A stretch of 64,000 bases of DNA from positions 1-64,000 of the forward strand of contig NZ_APNK01000020.1 in assembly GCF_000732535.1 (NCBI RefSeq), in the 5' to 3' direction. This document shows positions 1 through 7,860 of the stretch, one piece after another (the stretch's first letter is position 1; every line of letters starts with the position of its first letter). The position numbers and the translations under genes are program-made. Origin of the DNA: Salinisphaera hydrothermalis C41B8 (lineage in GTDB: Bacteria; Pseudomonadota; Gammaproteobacteria; Nevskiales; Salinisphaeraceae). Below the pieces are notes generated by a model. It had not been told where the DNA came from, ran no database searches, and worked only from the letters and a program-made list of their open reading frames with translations.

Positions 1-53
1 GCGCCTCTCCGTGAACCGGCGAAGCCGGCGCCGTGCCGGGTGCTCTTCTCTTG

Positions 54-100
54 GTTACTTCTCTTGAGCAAGCAAGAGAAGTGACTCGCGCTGCAGCGCG
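54..100. repeat. Extragenic double palindrome
   Basis: A 10-bp perfect inverted repeat (57-66 and 73-82, six-base loop), extendable to about 13 bp with one mismatch, is followed at 87-100 by a 14-bp perfect palindrome built on CTGCAG. No gene is visible in 1-304 apart from the terminator of the aldolase gene. The function is unknown; it looks like a repetitive extragenic element or the end of something to the left of the window. Confidence 0.5.
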
Positions 101-246
101 AAACCAAAGGTCGGCAAAAACGCGCAGGGAGGCCTTCCTAGTGCTTGTTCGGCATTGCCGACCCATTAAACTGCTTATTGGTATCTACCGTGCTTGAACC
201 CACGGAAATCGCAGAGTGCCATGGACCGGTAATCCGAGAAGAACCA

Positions 247-278
247 TAAAAAAGCCCGGGCCACCACGACCCGGGCTC
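247..278 (-). terminator. Rho-independent terminator of fba
   Basis: An 8-bp GC-rich stem (253-260 with 270-277, loop of nine) is followed on the minus strand by a run of T (248-252 as A on the plus strand). It lies 27 bases beyond the aldolase stop codon. Confidence 0.85.
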
Positions 279-304
279 TCGTACCGCTCAGGACGAAATC
301 GCGG

Positions 305-1324
305 TCAGGCAGCGCTTTCCATATCGGCGTTGTATTCGCCGCGCGCAGCCGCGCCGTTGTTGCGGGCGCGTTTGAGAAAAGCCTGCTGGGCCGCGGGCAC
401 GTTATCGGCCTGGCCGCGCCACGCCTGCAGCGCCGGCGCCTGCAACGCACGCCCGTAAGAAAACGACAGGGCCCAGGGTTGCGGCCCCATGCGGTTCATC
501 GCATCCAGATGCGCCGTGGCGAGCTCATCGCTCTGCCCGCCCGACAGGAACACGATGCCCGGCACCGCCGCCGGCACGCGGCGATTCAGACAACGCAGCG
601 TAGCCCGCGCAACCTCTTCGACGCCGGCCTGCTGCGGGCACTGCTTGCCCGAAATCACCATATTCGGCTTGAGCAGCATGCCCTCGAGCAGCACGTTCTG
701 GCGTTTCAACTCGGTGAACACGGCATCCAGCACGGCATCGGTGACCTGCTCGCAGCGTTCGATCGAGTTGGCGCCATCCATGAGCACTTCCGGCTCGACG
801 ATCGGCACGATGCCCGCTTCCTGGCAAAGCGCGGCATAACGCGCCAACGCATGCGCGTTGACGTGGATACAATAATCCGTCGGCCGATCCTCGGCGATGT
901 CGATCACACCGCGCCACTTGGCAAAGCGCGCACCGGCCGCCGCATAATCGGACAAGCGCTCGCGCAGCCCGTCCAGGCCTTCGGTGACTTTCTCCTCGGG
1001 GCTGCCAGCCAGCGGCTTGGCGCCCATATCAACCTTGATGCCCGGAATGATGCCCTTGTCGGTCAGCAGGTCGGGAAACGGCGTACCGTCATCGGCCTTC
1101 TGAAACAGCGTTTCCTGGAACAGAATCACGCCGCTGATGAACTCTTCCGCGCCCGCAGTCGTGAACAGCAGATTGCGATAGGCCTGACGGTTTTGTTCCG
1201 TCGATTCGACACCGATACTGTCGAGCCGCTTCTTGATGGTGCCAGTCGACTCGTCGGCGGCGAGAATCCCCTTGCCCGGCGCCATCAGAGATCGGGCCGT
1301 GTTGATCAAGACCTGGTGCTGCAT
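305..1324 (-). CDS. fba: Class I fructose-bisphosphate aldolase
   Basis: This is a Schiff-base, metal-independent aldolase that interconverts fructose 1,6-bisphosphate with dihydroxyacetone phosphate and glyceraldehyde 3-phosphate in cytosolic glycolysis and gluconeogenesis. The 339 residues fit the usual 340-360. Visible landmarks are ADEST near residues 23-27, KWR with a lysine at 136, the acidic EPE at 177-179 and the Schiff-base lysine in LLKPNMV (K219). A GGAGG ribosome site about ten bases before the ATG supports the start. The gene stands alone, with a terminator after it and tRNA-Ser upstream on the same strand. Many gammaproteobacteria rely on a class II enzyme; I cannot tell whether one exists elsewhere in this genome. 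Confidence 0.95.
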   Translation of the reverse strand: MQHQVLINTARSLMAPGKGILAADESTGTIKKRLDSIGVESTEQNRQAYRNLLFTTAGAEEFISGVILFQETLFQKADDGTPFPDLLTDKGIIPGIKVDMGAKPLAGSPEEKVTEGLDGLRERLSDYAAAGARFAKWRGVIDIAEDRPTDYCIHVNAHALARYAALCQEAGIVPIVEPEVLMDGANSIERCEQVTDAVLDAVFTELKRQNVLLEGMLLKPNMVISGKQCPQQAGVEEVARATLRCLNRRVPAAVPGIVFLSGGQSDELATAHLDAMNRMGPQPWALSFSYGRALQAPALQAWRGQADNVPAAQQAFLKRARNNGAAARGEYNADMESAA

Positions 1325-1406
1325 TGCGCTCTATCCTCCATAGTGATGATGACGGTAGCCGCGCGGCCTGCAGCGGCCGCGCGACGAATTCGCGCAATTT
1401 GTTGTA

Positions 1407-1496
1407 TGGCGGAGAGGGTGGGATTCGAACCCACGAGGGGCTCTCGCCCCTGCCGGTTTTCAAGACCGGTGCAATCAACCGCTCTGCCACCTCTCC
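1407..1496 (-). tRNA. tRNA-Ser (UGA)
   Basis: The 90-base cloverleaf on the minus strand has a 7-bp acceptor stem, a long variable arm typical of class II tRNAs, and the anticodon loop CTTGAAA, giving anticodon UGA. The discriminator base is G, as expected for serine, and the CCA end is encoded (1407-1409). Confidence 0.95.
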
Positions 1497-1661
1497 TGGA
1501 AATCTATGGCCCGTTGGCTGAATCGCCGGTGACCCGTCATCCCAAGGTCACCCGGCGCATCGTCGCGGTATTTTCGAGGCGCAGTATGCCGGCATGCAAC
1601 CCGTGCGGCCAGCGCTTTTCCCGTGGTCACGGTTCCATCGCCGCCCGTCCGAAACCAGGCG

Positions 1662-1690
1662 TTGTCCGATTCGCGCGCTTTCTTTATACT
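1662..1690 (+). promoter_or_regulatory. Sigma-70 promoter of tRNA-Thr
   Basis: The -35 box TTGTCC (1662-1667) and -10 box TATACT (1685-1690) are separated by exactly 17 bases and lie about 20 bases upstream of the tRNA. This is a strong housekeeping promoter. Confidence 0.8.
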
Positions 1691-1708
1691 CCGCGCCTCG
1701 CAAGTTTC

Positions 1709-1784
1709 GCCGGGATAGCTCAGTCGGTAGAGCAACTGATTCGTAATTAGTAGGTCGGAGGTTCGATTCCTCTTCCCGGCACCA
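1709..1784 (+). tRNA. tRNA-Thr (CGU)
   Basis: The 76-base cloverleaf has a perfect GCCGGGA/TCCCGGC acceptor stem, D and T arms, anticodon loop TTCGTAA (anticodon CGU), discriminator A and an encoded CCA. The anticodon stem contains one G-U pair. Confidence 0.95.
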
Positions 1785-1786
1785 GT

Positions 1787-1824
1787 AAAAAGCCCCCGAG
1801 TCTCTCGACTCGAGGGCTTTTTTA
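1787..1824. terminator. Terminator after tRNA-Thr
   Basis: An 11-bp stem with one mismatch (1791-1801 with 1808-1818) is followed by six T on the plus strand and preceded by A residues. It can therefore end tRNA-Thr transcription and also the oppositely oriented dehydrogenase gene. Confidence 0.8.
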
Positions 1825-1854
1825 TGCACGCTGCGGCCGGCGGCAAAGTTCCGA

Positions 1855-2913
1855 CTACCAGCGTTCCGGCTCGACACTCTGCCCCGTCGCGGCCGACTGG
1901 TAGGCGGCTTCGACAAGCGCGAGGGTATTGAAGTTGTCCGGCCCCGCGGTGGGCGCAGGCTCTCTCGCGCGACGGCGCTCGATCCAGTCGCCTTGCAGGG
2001 CGACCACGCTTTCCTGAATCACGTTCCAGGGCGCTTCGCTCCAGGCCGGCCAGGTCGGCGTCACGTCTTCGACCGTTGCGCTGCCGCCGGGCCCGTGGAT
2101 CGTGAGCTGGAAGTCGGCGGCCAGCCGGATGGAACCGCGATCGCCGTCGACCTCGATCAGGCTTTGCGGAAAAGGATCGTCGGCGAGCGTCGTGGCATAG
2201 CTGCAATCGACCACCGAAACGCAGCCCGCCTCGTGACGCAGCATCAGGGTGGCGTGGTCTTCGCCGGCAATGTCGGGATTGACGCGCCCGGTCTCGCAGG
2301 ACAGCCGCACGACATCGCCGAACAATGCGCGCGCCATGTCCAGCGTATGGATGCCCAGGTCCTGGATGATGAAGCGCTCAAGCGTTGCGAGGTACGGCTG
2401 GTTGGCGAACACGTCGAATCCGCTGCGATAGCTGATGCGGCCGAAGAACGGCCGGCCAATGCGGCCCTCGCCGATCAACTCGGCGACGCGGCGCACGGCG
2501 TGCTGCCAACGAAAATTCTCGTGCACCGTCAGCGAGACGCCGTGCTTGCGACAGATGTTGATCAGCCGGCGGGCGGTCGCCAGCGATCCGGCGAACGGCT
2601 TCTGACAGATGATGTCGACGCCGTAGTGCGCGGCCGCCGTGACCAATGTCTCGTGGGCCGGGGTGGGCGCGGCGATATCCACGAAATCCACCGCCATCTG
2701 GGTAAGCAGTGTTTCGATATCGTCGAAACGATGCTCGATGCCGAAGGTGTCGCCGAAGGCCGCCAGCCGTCCGGCATCGCGATCGCACAGCGCGGCAATC
2801 GCCACCCCGGGCAGTTCCTGCCAGGCCCGCATCTGGTTGGCCGCGAAGAAACCGCAGCCGACGAGCGCGCCGCGCAGCACGGTGGAGGCGTTGGAATGAT
2901 GAGCGTCGTCCAT
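1855..2913 (-). CDS. apsD: Gfo/Idh/MocA dehydrogenase, probable D-apiose dehydrogenase
   Basis: This NAD(P)-dependent sugar dehydrogenase probably oxidises D-apiose to D-apionolactone in the cytoplasm. With the start at 2913 it has 352 residues: an N-terminal Rossmann fold with GCGFFA near 19-24, a CQKPF motif with the family lysine at about 105, and DLGIHTLD (D185, H189) at the active site of the C-terminal alpha/beta domain. The substrate is inferred from the close resemblance of the N-terminus to apiose dehydrogenases as I remember them, and from the neighbouring apionate genes. It is divergent from the lactonase genes, with an operator-like site between them. An in-frame ATG at 2958 would add 15 residues but lies almost at the predicted transcription start. 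Confidence 0.7.
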   Translation of the reverse strand: MDDAHHSNASTVLRGALVGCGFFAANQMRAWQELPGVAIAALCDRDAGRLAAFGDTFGIEHRFDDIETLLTQMAVDFVDIAAPTPAHETLVTAAAHYGVDIICQKPFAGSLATARRLINICRKHGVSLTVHENFRWQHAVRRVAELIGEGRIGRPFFGRISYRSGFDVFANQPYLATLERFIIQDLGIHTLDMARALFGDVVRLSCETGRVNPDIAGEDHATLMLRHEAGCVSVVDCSYATTLADDPFPQSLIEVDGDRGSIRLAADFQLTIHGPGGSATVEDVTPTWPAWSEAPWNVIQESVVALQGDWIERRRAREPAPTAGPDNFNTLALVEAAYQSAATGQSVEPERW

Positions 2914-2967
2914 GGCGATGTCCGGCTGCCGATGATCGGTGGGGCGAATATACGGCATCGCGAAGAG

Positions 2968-2990
2968 ATTATGTCATCATACCAATGATG
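2968..2990 (-). promoter_or_regulatory. Operator-like palindrome at the apsD promoter
   Basis: CATCAT and ATGATG flank ACCA at 2975-2990, a 16-bp inverted repeat. It abuts a -10-like CATAAT read on the minus strand (2968-2973). The 12 bases at 2974-2985 recur exactly at 5000-5011, upstream of the second half of the cluster. Sites of the TNGT-N3-ACNA type are bound by FadR/FCD-type GntR proteins; TCAT-CAT-ACCA is a near match. Control by the GntR regulator encoded at 7135-7860 is inferred. Confidence 0.5.
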
Positions 2991-3052
2991 CAATGCCTGC
3001 GCGCACCGCGGCCCGTATCGTGAGTTTCACGAGCGATCAGCCAGAGCCTTCC

Positions 3053-3790
3053 ATGTCTGTTTCCGAAGCCGTGCGCATCCGGCGTGTCGGCACCCCAACC
3101 CCCGAAACTGTGCGTGAACGCCATGTCCTCGGCCCCGTGTGCTTCACGTGGCAGAGCGGCGCGATCCGCCATCTCTCGGTCGACGGCGTCGAAGTACTGC
3201 GCGGCATCGGCGCCGTGATCCGCGACGCCAACTGGGGCACGCATGCACTCCACACCGAAGCGGACGAGGCACATTCGAGCGACGGTGCGATCGCGTTCAC
3301 CTACTGCGCTCGGGTCGCGACCGACGGCGATGGCTCGGGCGAATCGCCGCTCGCGCTCGAACTACAGGCCCACATCGATGCTACGGAATTGGACGTGCGC
3401 CTCACCCTGACCGCGCGCGAACACTTCGTGACCTGTCGTAGTGGTCTGAGCGTGCTGCTGCCACTCGCCGGCGTGGTTGAGAGTGCCGTTGCGGTCGAAC
3501 ATTCCGACGGGCTCGTTGAGAAAGGGCATTTTCCGCGGCATATCAGCCCAAGCCAGCCGTTTTTCGACATTCGCGGGCTTTCGTTCGCGCCGACGCCGGA
3601 GCGGACCGTCGATCTGCACTTTGAAGGCGACGTATTCGAGATGGAGGACCAGCGCAACTGGTCGGATGCGTCATTCAAGATCTACAACCGCCCGCTGGCC
3701 CTGCCCTCGCCGTACCGCATCGAAGCCGGTGAAACGGTCACCCAAAGCGTGCGGCTGCGCTGGCGTGACACCACGGGAGCCGCGCAATGA
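3053..3790 (+). CDS. apnL: D-apionate lactonase, N-terminal domain as a separate protein
   Basis: The 245-residue, mostly beta protein carries features I associate with the N-terminal domain of D-apionate lactonase: a DGVEVLRGI...RDANWGT segment near 40-65, PSQPFFDIRGL near 165-175, and FEMEDQRNWSDASFK followed by RPLALPSPY near 197-225. ApnL, which hydrolyses D-apionolactone to D-apionate, is to my knowledge a single chain of about 600-640 residues. Here it stops after the first domain, and the middle and C-terminal domains follow in the next gene, overlapping by ATGA. The ATG at 3053 is preferred over upstream in-frame starts, which would run into the divergent promoter. No catalytic role is assigned to this half alone. 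Confidence 0.65.
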   Translation: MSVSEAVRIRRVGTPTPETVRERHVLGPVCFTWQSGAIRHLSVDGVEVLRGIGAVIRDANWGTHALHTEADEAHSSDGAIAFTYCARVATDGDGSGESPLALELQAHIDATELDVRLTLTAREHFVTCRSGLSVLLPLAGVVESAVAVEHSDGLVEKGHFPRHISPSQPFFDIRGLSFAPTPERTVDLHFEGDVFEMEDQRNWSDASFKIYNRPLALPSPYRIEAGETVTQSVRLRWRDTTGAAQ

Positions 3791-4971
3791 AGCCCATCGC
3801 CATCACGCCGCGGCCGCTCGAAACCCGGGTGCCGGATCTCGGCGTCGGGCTATGGGCCGCACACGCCCCCGCCAACGACATGCTCACGGCCCAGCTTGAT
3901 GCGCTCCGGCCCGGTCATGTCGATCTGCTCGTTGATCTGAGAGTCGACGACGAAATCGATACGCTCGAAAGCGTGCTCTCTCTCTTTCGCGGGCGTGAAT
4001 GTCAGTTATGGCTCTATCTGATCTGCGACGACGATGCGCCGCAGGCCGGGCTCGCCCGACTCGCCGAGATACTGGGGACCGAGGCCGAAGGCATCTCGGG
4101 CATGCTGCTCACACCGGCGGCCTATCTCAACAGCTATCAGCCGGACGGCGACTGGCCACGCACGACCACGCCGGCGGCACTCGTCTCGCAAGCCCGACGA
4201 TACTGGCCGAATCTTGCGATCGGCGGCGGCTTCCCCACGTATTTCACCGAGCTCAATCGTTGCCGGCCGGACCCGTCGACGATTGATTTTCTCACCCATG
4301 CCACGTCGCCGATCGTGCACGCGGCCGACGATGTCTCGGTGATGGAAACCCTGGAAAGCCTGCCGTTCATCTTTGAATCGGCGCGCGCAATCGCCCCGGG
4401 GCGACGCTACCGGATCACAACCAGCGCAATCGGCGCGTGGACCAACCCCTATGGAAAGACGATCACCCCGAACGCGACCCTGGAACGCGTGACGCTCAGC
4501 GACAACGACCCGCGCCAACGCGCCCTATTCGCGGCCGCTTGGTCGGTGGGTTATCTGGCCCAGGCGATCGGGCGTGTCGATTCGCTCACACTGTCTTCAA
4601 TCGGCCATCCGTTCCCGATCGCAGAACCCGCGGCGCGCTACCCGATCTTCGATGTGCTGCGGCGCCTGAACATCGGCACCGGCCGACCTGCCATGGGTGT
4701 GGCCGAACCCTTGAACTGTCTGGCGGCCCTCGGCTGGCAAACCGAAGACGAACGCGCCGAATTCTGGCTGGCTAATCTCACCGACGAAACGTGCGTGGTC
4801 ACCGTGGCCGGCACTCGCTACGCTGCCGTGCTGGACGAACAGACCAACCCGAGCGCGTCGGCGCTGCGCGACTGGCCGCTAGAGAGGCTCGCGCTCTGCA
4901 ACGAGTCGCCGCTGACGCTCGCCCCGTATGCCATCGCTCGCCTCGAGATCACGCTCGCACATTCGACTTAA
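3787..4971 (+). CDS. apnL: D-apionate lactonase, middle and C-terminal domains as a separate protein
   Basis: This 394-residue protein has a TIM-barrel-like core followed by a small beta domain. Recognisable segments are GGGFPTYFTELNRCRP near 138-153, a PIVHAADDVSVMETL stretch near 171-187 and SAIGAWTNPYGK near 215-226. I associate these with the catalytic part of D-apionate lactonase. The ATG overlaps the stop of the preceding gene (ATGA) and has its own GGGAG ribosome site at about 3775-3779. It therefore looks like a translationally coupled second subunit rather than a sequencing frameshift. The combined length of the two proteins (639) equals that of a normal fused ApnL. Confidence 0.65.
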   Translation: MKPIAITPRPLETRVPDLGVGLWAAHAPANDMLTAQLDALRPGHVDLLVDLRVDDEIDTLESVLSLFRGRECQLWLYLICDDDAPQAGLARLAEILGTEAEGISGMLLTPAAYLNSYQPDGDWPRTTTPAALVSQARRYWPNLAIGGGFPTYFTELNRCRPDPSTIDFLTHATSPIVHAADDVSVMETLESLPFIFESARAIAPGRRYRITTSAIGAWTNPYGKTITPNATLERVTLSDNDPRQRALFAAAWSVGYLAQAIGRVDSLTLSSIGHPFPIAEPAARYPIFDVLRRLNIGTGRPAMGVAEPLNCLAALGWQTEDERAEFWLANLTDETCVVTVAGTRYAAVLDEQTNPSASALRDWPLERLALCNESPLTLAPYAIARLEITLAHST

Positions 4972-5386
4972 GCCGCATTGTCCGAGCTTTATGGTGTACT
5001 CATCATACCAACGTAATTCACGGTTCATTCGAGCCAGGCAGCGCGGGTCGATAAGCCATGGCCGATGCAACCGACGCCCAGACACGGAAACAGCGCCCTG
5101 CTCGCCAGCGGATCGGGCGATCGGTGCCGTTCGACATCGCCGACCCGCTTGATCGCTTTCCGGCGTCCTTCGCCGCCCTGCGGAAATGCCGACCGGTGCC
5201 GATCGAGGATCGCCCGGGTCCCGCGACCCAGGCCGGGCTGAAACCGGCTTGGCGACTTCGCCAGGTTCGGGGCGGACCACATAACCGATGGGTTGCACGG
5301 CGTCAGCGACGGCTGCATGCGCCCGCGCGACGCCCGAACAAAGCATGCCGCGAGACCTGCCTCCTGATCATCTGCAACGAGCTGCC
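4972..5386. other. Intergenic region holding a second operator
   Basis: The 415 bases between the lactonase genes and oiaC contain no ORF with recognisable content; short ORFs on both strands look like chance translations. The only structure I can support is the operator-like repeat at 4992-5011, near a possible -35 box TTGTCC at 4978-4983. Confidence 0.4.
4992..5011 (+). promoter_or_regulatory. Operator-like site upstream of oiaC-apnO
   Basis: TCATCATACCAA at 5000-5011 is identical to 2974-2985. Here TGGTGT (4992-4997) and ATACCA (5005-5010) form an imperfect inverted repeat with a seven-base centre. It overlaps the probable -10 region served by TTGTCC at 4978-4983, as expected of a repressor site. 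Confidence 0.5.
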
Positions 5387-6187
5387 ATGAATATCGGATT
5401 GAGCACTTATGCCTTCACCTGGCGCGGATCGGAGCGCATGGCATCACCCATGACGCTGATCGACATGATGGACGAAACCGTCGACCTTGGCGGCGGCGTG
5501 TTCCAGATCTGCGACTATCCCGCCATCGAGGCCTACTCCGACGCCGAGCTCACCGAACTGGCCGTCCAGGCGGAACGGCGCAACCTCACGCTGGAACTCG
5601 GCACGCGTGGCATCGGCCCCACCCAACTCGCGCGTTATCTGGATATTGCAGCACGCTTGGACGTCCGGGTGCTGCGCTCCATGTTCAACGATGCCGAAAC
5701 CCGGCCGTCGCCGGATCAGGCTGAAGCCTGGCTGCGTGCCGTTATTCCCGGACTGGAGCGCCAGAACGTGACGCTGGCGCTGGAAACCTACGAACAGGTG
5801 CCGGTGGATACGCTGGTGGCAACCGTCGCTGGGCTCGACAGCCCATACGTCGGCATCTGTCTCGACCCGGGCAACTGCGTGGCGGCTCTGGAAATGCCGG
5901 CGTCGGTCATCGAACGCACCGCACCCTACGTGAAGAACCTGCATATCAAGGACTTCCAATTCACCCGCGCCGACGGTTGGGTGGGCTTTCGCCTGCTTGG
6001 CTGCCCGCTTGGCGAGGGGCTGCTCGATCTGGACGGCATGCTCACCCGCGTGGCGCCGCGTGAACGCGACATCAATTGCATCGTCGAGCACTGGCTTGAC
6101 TGGCAGAACGACGCCGAGACCACGGCCACCGTCGAGGCGGCCTGGACCCGGCACAGCATGGATATTCTCAGGAGTCTTCAATCATGA
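5387..6187 (+). CDS. oiaC: Xylose isomerase-like TIM barrel protein, probable 3-oxo-isoapionate decarboxylase
   Basis: This 266-residue AP-endonuclease-2/sugar isomerase-type TIM barrel probably decarboxylates 3-oxo-isoapionate to L-erythrulose and CO2. The family metal ligands are visible in order: glutamate in LALETYEQ, aspartate in CLDPGNC, histidine in LHIKDFQF, and a late glutamate in CIVEHWLDW. The assignment to the apionate pathway rests on the neighbouring apnL and apnO genes; sequence alone shows only the family. It overlaps apnO by ATGA, so the two are co-translated. The start at 5387 opens directly with NIGLSTYAF, the first barrel strand. Confidence 0.65.
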   Translation: MNIGLSTYAFTWRGSERMASPMTLIDMMDETVDLGGGVFQICDYPAIEAYSDAELTELAVQAERRNLTLELGTRGIGPTQLARYLDIAARLDVRVLRSMFNDAETRPSPDQAEAWLRAVIPGLERQNVTLALETYEQVPVDTLVATVAGLDSPYVGICLDPGNCVAALEMPASVIERTAPYVKNLHIKDFQFTRADGWVGFRLLGCPLGEGLLDLDGMLTRVAPRERDINCIVEHWLDWQNDAETTATVEAAWTRHSMDILRSLQS

Positions 6188-7050
6188 GCGATTATCGAAC
6201 CCTCGCGCTGGTCGGCGCCGGCGGCAAAATGGGTATGCGCATCGGCGCAAACCTGGCGCGCTCCGACTACACGGTGCACTACTGCGAGAACGCGCCAGCC
6301 GGGCGCGAACGTCTGGCCGCCGAGGGTCGCGAAGCCAGCGAGATCCACGACGTGATCGCCGCATGCGATCTGGTGATCCTGGCCGTGCCCGATATCGCCC
6401 TCGCGGACGTCAGCCGCGATCTGGTGCCGCGCATGCGCAGCGGTGCAACGTTGCTCACGCTCGATCCGGCCGCGGCCTATGCCAACGTTCTGCATCAGCG
6501 CGACGACATTCAGTACGCCGTGGCCCATCCCTGCCATCCGTCGGTATTTCTGGAGCGCCGCACCGATGCCGAATACGCCGACGCCTTCGGCGGCGCGGCG
6601 GCCACGCAGTCGGTGGCCGCCGCCTTCGACGATGGCAGCGAAGCCGACAAGGACGCGCTGGAGCCCGTGGTTCGCGTCATGTACGGCCCGGTCGACACCG
6701 TACACTGGGTCACCGTCACCCAGCTGGCTTATCTGGAACCAACGCTGGTCGAAACCGTGACCTGCATGCTCGGCACGTTCATGAAGGAAGCACTGGACGA
6801 GACGGTGGAACGCACCGGCATGCCCCGCCCGGCGGCCGAGGCCATGCTCTACGGCCATATCCAGATCGCCCTGGCCGTGGCTTTCAAGAGCACCAACCCG
6901 TTCTCGGATGCCTGCATGATCGCCATGGACTATGGCCGCGACGCGATCATCAAGGACGACTGGAAGAAGATCTTCGATCAGGGCGAGCTAGACAAGGTCA
7001 TTGCCCGCATGCTCAAGATCGGCCGCGTGAACCGGCCCCAAGCGGAATAG
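6184..7050 (+). CDS. apnO: Probable D-apionate oxidoisomerase
   Basis: This 288-residue NAD-dependent enzyme related to 6-phosphogluconate and beta-hydroxyacid dehydrogenases has a Rossmann fold with GAGGKMG at 11-17 and an all-helical C-terminal domain. Other clear segments are AHPCHPSVF near 117-125 and KSTNPFSDACMIAMDYG in the C-terminal third. Such proteins oxidise and isomerise D-apionate to 3-oxo-isoapionate, the substrate for the decarboxylase encoded just before it with an ATGA overlap. The substrate is inferred from this context. A bidirectional terminator follows, separating it from the convergent regulator gene. Confidence 0.7.
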   Translation: MSDYRTLALVGAGGKMGMRIGANLARSDYTVHYCENAPAGRERLAAEGREASEIHDVIAACDLVILAVPDIALADVSRDLVPRMRSGATLLTLDPAAAYANVLHQRDDIQYAVAHPCHPSVFLERRTDAEYADAFGGAAATQSVAAAFDDGSEADKDALEPVVRVMYGPVDTVHWVTVTQLAYLEPTLVETVTCMLGTFMKEALDETVERTGMPRPAAEAMLYGHIQIALAVAFKSTNPFSDACMIAMDYGRDAIIKDDWKKIFDQGELDKVIARMLKIGRVNRPQAE

Positions 7051-7065
7051 TCCACAAACGACAGA

Positions 7066-7101
7066 AAAGCCCGGCACGGTGTCCGCCGCACGGGCTTTTT
7101 A
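7066..7101. terminator. Bidirectional terminator between apnO and the GntR gene
   Basis: The stem AAGCCCG (7067-7073) pairs with CGGGCTT (7091-7097), with five T at 7096-7100 and A residues before the stem. It can terminate apnO on the plus strand and the GntR gene on the minus strand. Confidence 0.75.
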
Positions 7102-7134
7102 GCTTATGGCAGGAAACCGGGTCGGGCCGCCGAA

Positions 7135-7860
7135 TCAGGCGTCGCCTTCGTCCATGCGGGCCCGGTAGAGGTCGCTGGCTCGCGTGAGGTGATCGTGCAT
7201 GGCGGCGGCCGCGCCCTCGGCATCGCCCTCGGCCAGGCGCTCGGCGATCCGGCGATGTTCGCTCACCGATACATCCTCGGCGCCCTTCGCACTCACGATG
7301 CCGGTGTAGTAATCCTTGAGCCAGTGCAGCATGGCTCGCGTCGTTGCCGCGAATATCGGATTGCCGGACATATCGGCGATCGCGTTGTGAAACGCCATAT
7401 CCGCGTCGATGAATTCGGACGTGCCGGCATGCTCGACCATCTCGTCGATGATGGCCTCAAGCGAGGCGATATCCTCGGCCGTGGCTTTCTCGGCCGCGAT
7501 GCGCACCAGACCCGTTTCCAGAAACAGGCGGGCTTCCTTCAGATGGTCGACATTGTCGGCCGAATCCGACAGCAGAAAACGCGCGGTGCGATCGAACTGG
7601 TTGATCATCGAGTGCACCGTGACCTCGGTCACGCGGGCGCGTTCGCCGTGCGTGATCGCGATCATGCCCATCGCCGCGAGCTGTTGCATCGCTTCGCGCA
7701 CCGCCGGCCGGCCGACGTCGTACTCGCGCATCAGCTCGCGCTCGGGCGGCAACTGGTCGCCGGCCTTGAAATGGCCCGACCGGATGCGCGTCAGCAGTCG
7801 TTCCAGCACTTCGTCGGACAGTTTTCGACGACGAATCGGTGTGTTGCCGGGGTCGTTCAT
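7135..7860 (-). CDS. GntR-family regulator with FCD domain
   Basis: This 241-residue repressor-type regulator has an N-terminal winged helix-turn-helix (about 12-78, with DQLPPERELMREYDVGRPAVREA) and an all-alpha FCD ligand domain (about 100-230). The FCD domain shows an ADMAFHNAIADMSGNP segment and a later SEHRRI, whose aspartate and histidines normally bind a metal and a carboxylate effector. Its position, convergent with apnO at the end of the catabolic cluster, and the duplicated 12-bp site upstream of apsD and oiaC make it the likely regulator of the apiose genes. A sugar acid or lactone is the expected inducer; this is inference. Confidence 0.85.
   Translation of the reverse strand: MNDPGNTPIRRRKLSDEVLERLLTRIRSGHFKAGDQLPPERELMREYDVGRPAVREAMQQLAAMGMIAITHGERARVTEVTVHSMINQFDRTARFLLSDSADNVDHLKEARLFLETGLVRIAAEKATAEDIASLEAIIDEMVEHAGTSEFIDADMAFHNAIADMSGNPIFAATTRAMLHWLKDYYTGIVSAKGAEDVSVSEHRRIAERLAEGDAEGAAAAMHDHLTRASDLYRARMDEGDA

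Noticed and set aside
479-1750. A 423-codon plus-strand ORF across fba and tRNA-Ser
   Set aside because: It reads through the complement of a certain aldolase gene and a tRNA; no homology features are visible.
5058-5390. A 110-codon ORF between apnL and oiaC
   Set aside because: It shows no recognisable domain, lacks a ribosome site that I can see and overlaps the oiaC start; treated as non-coding.
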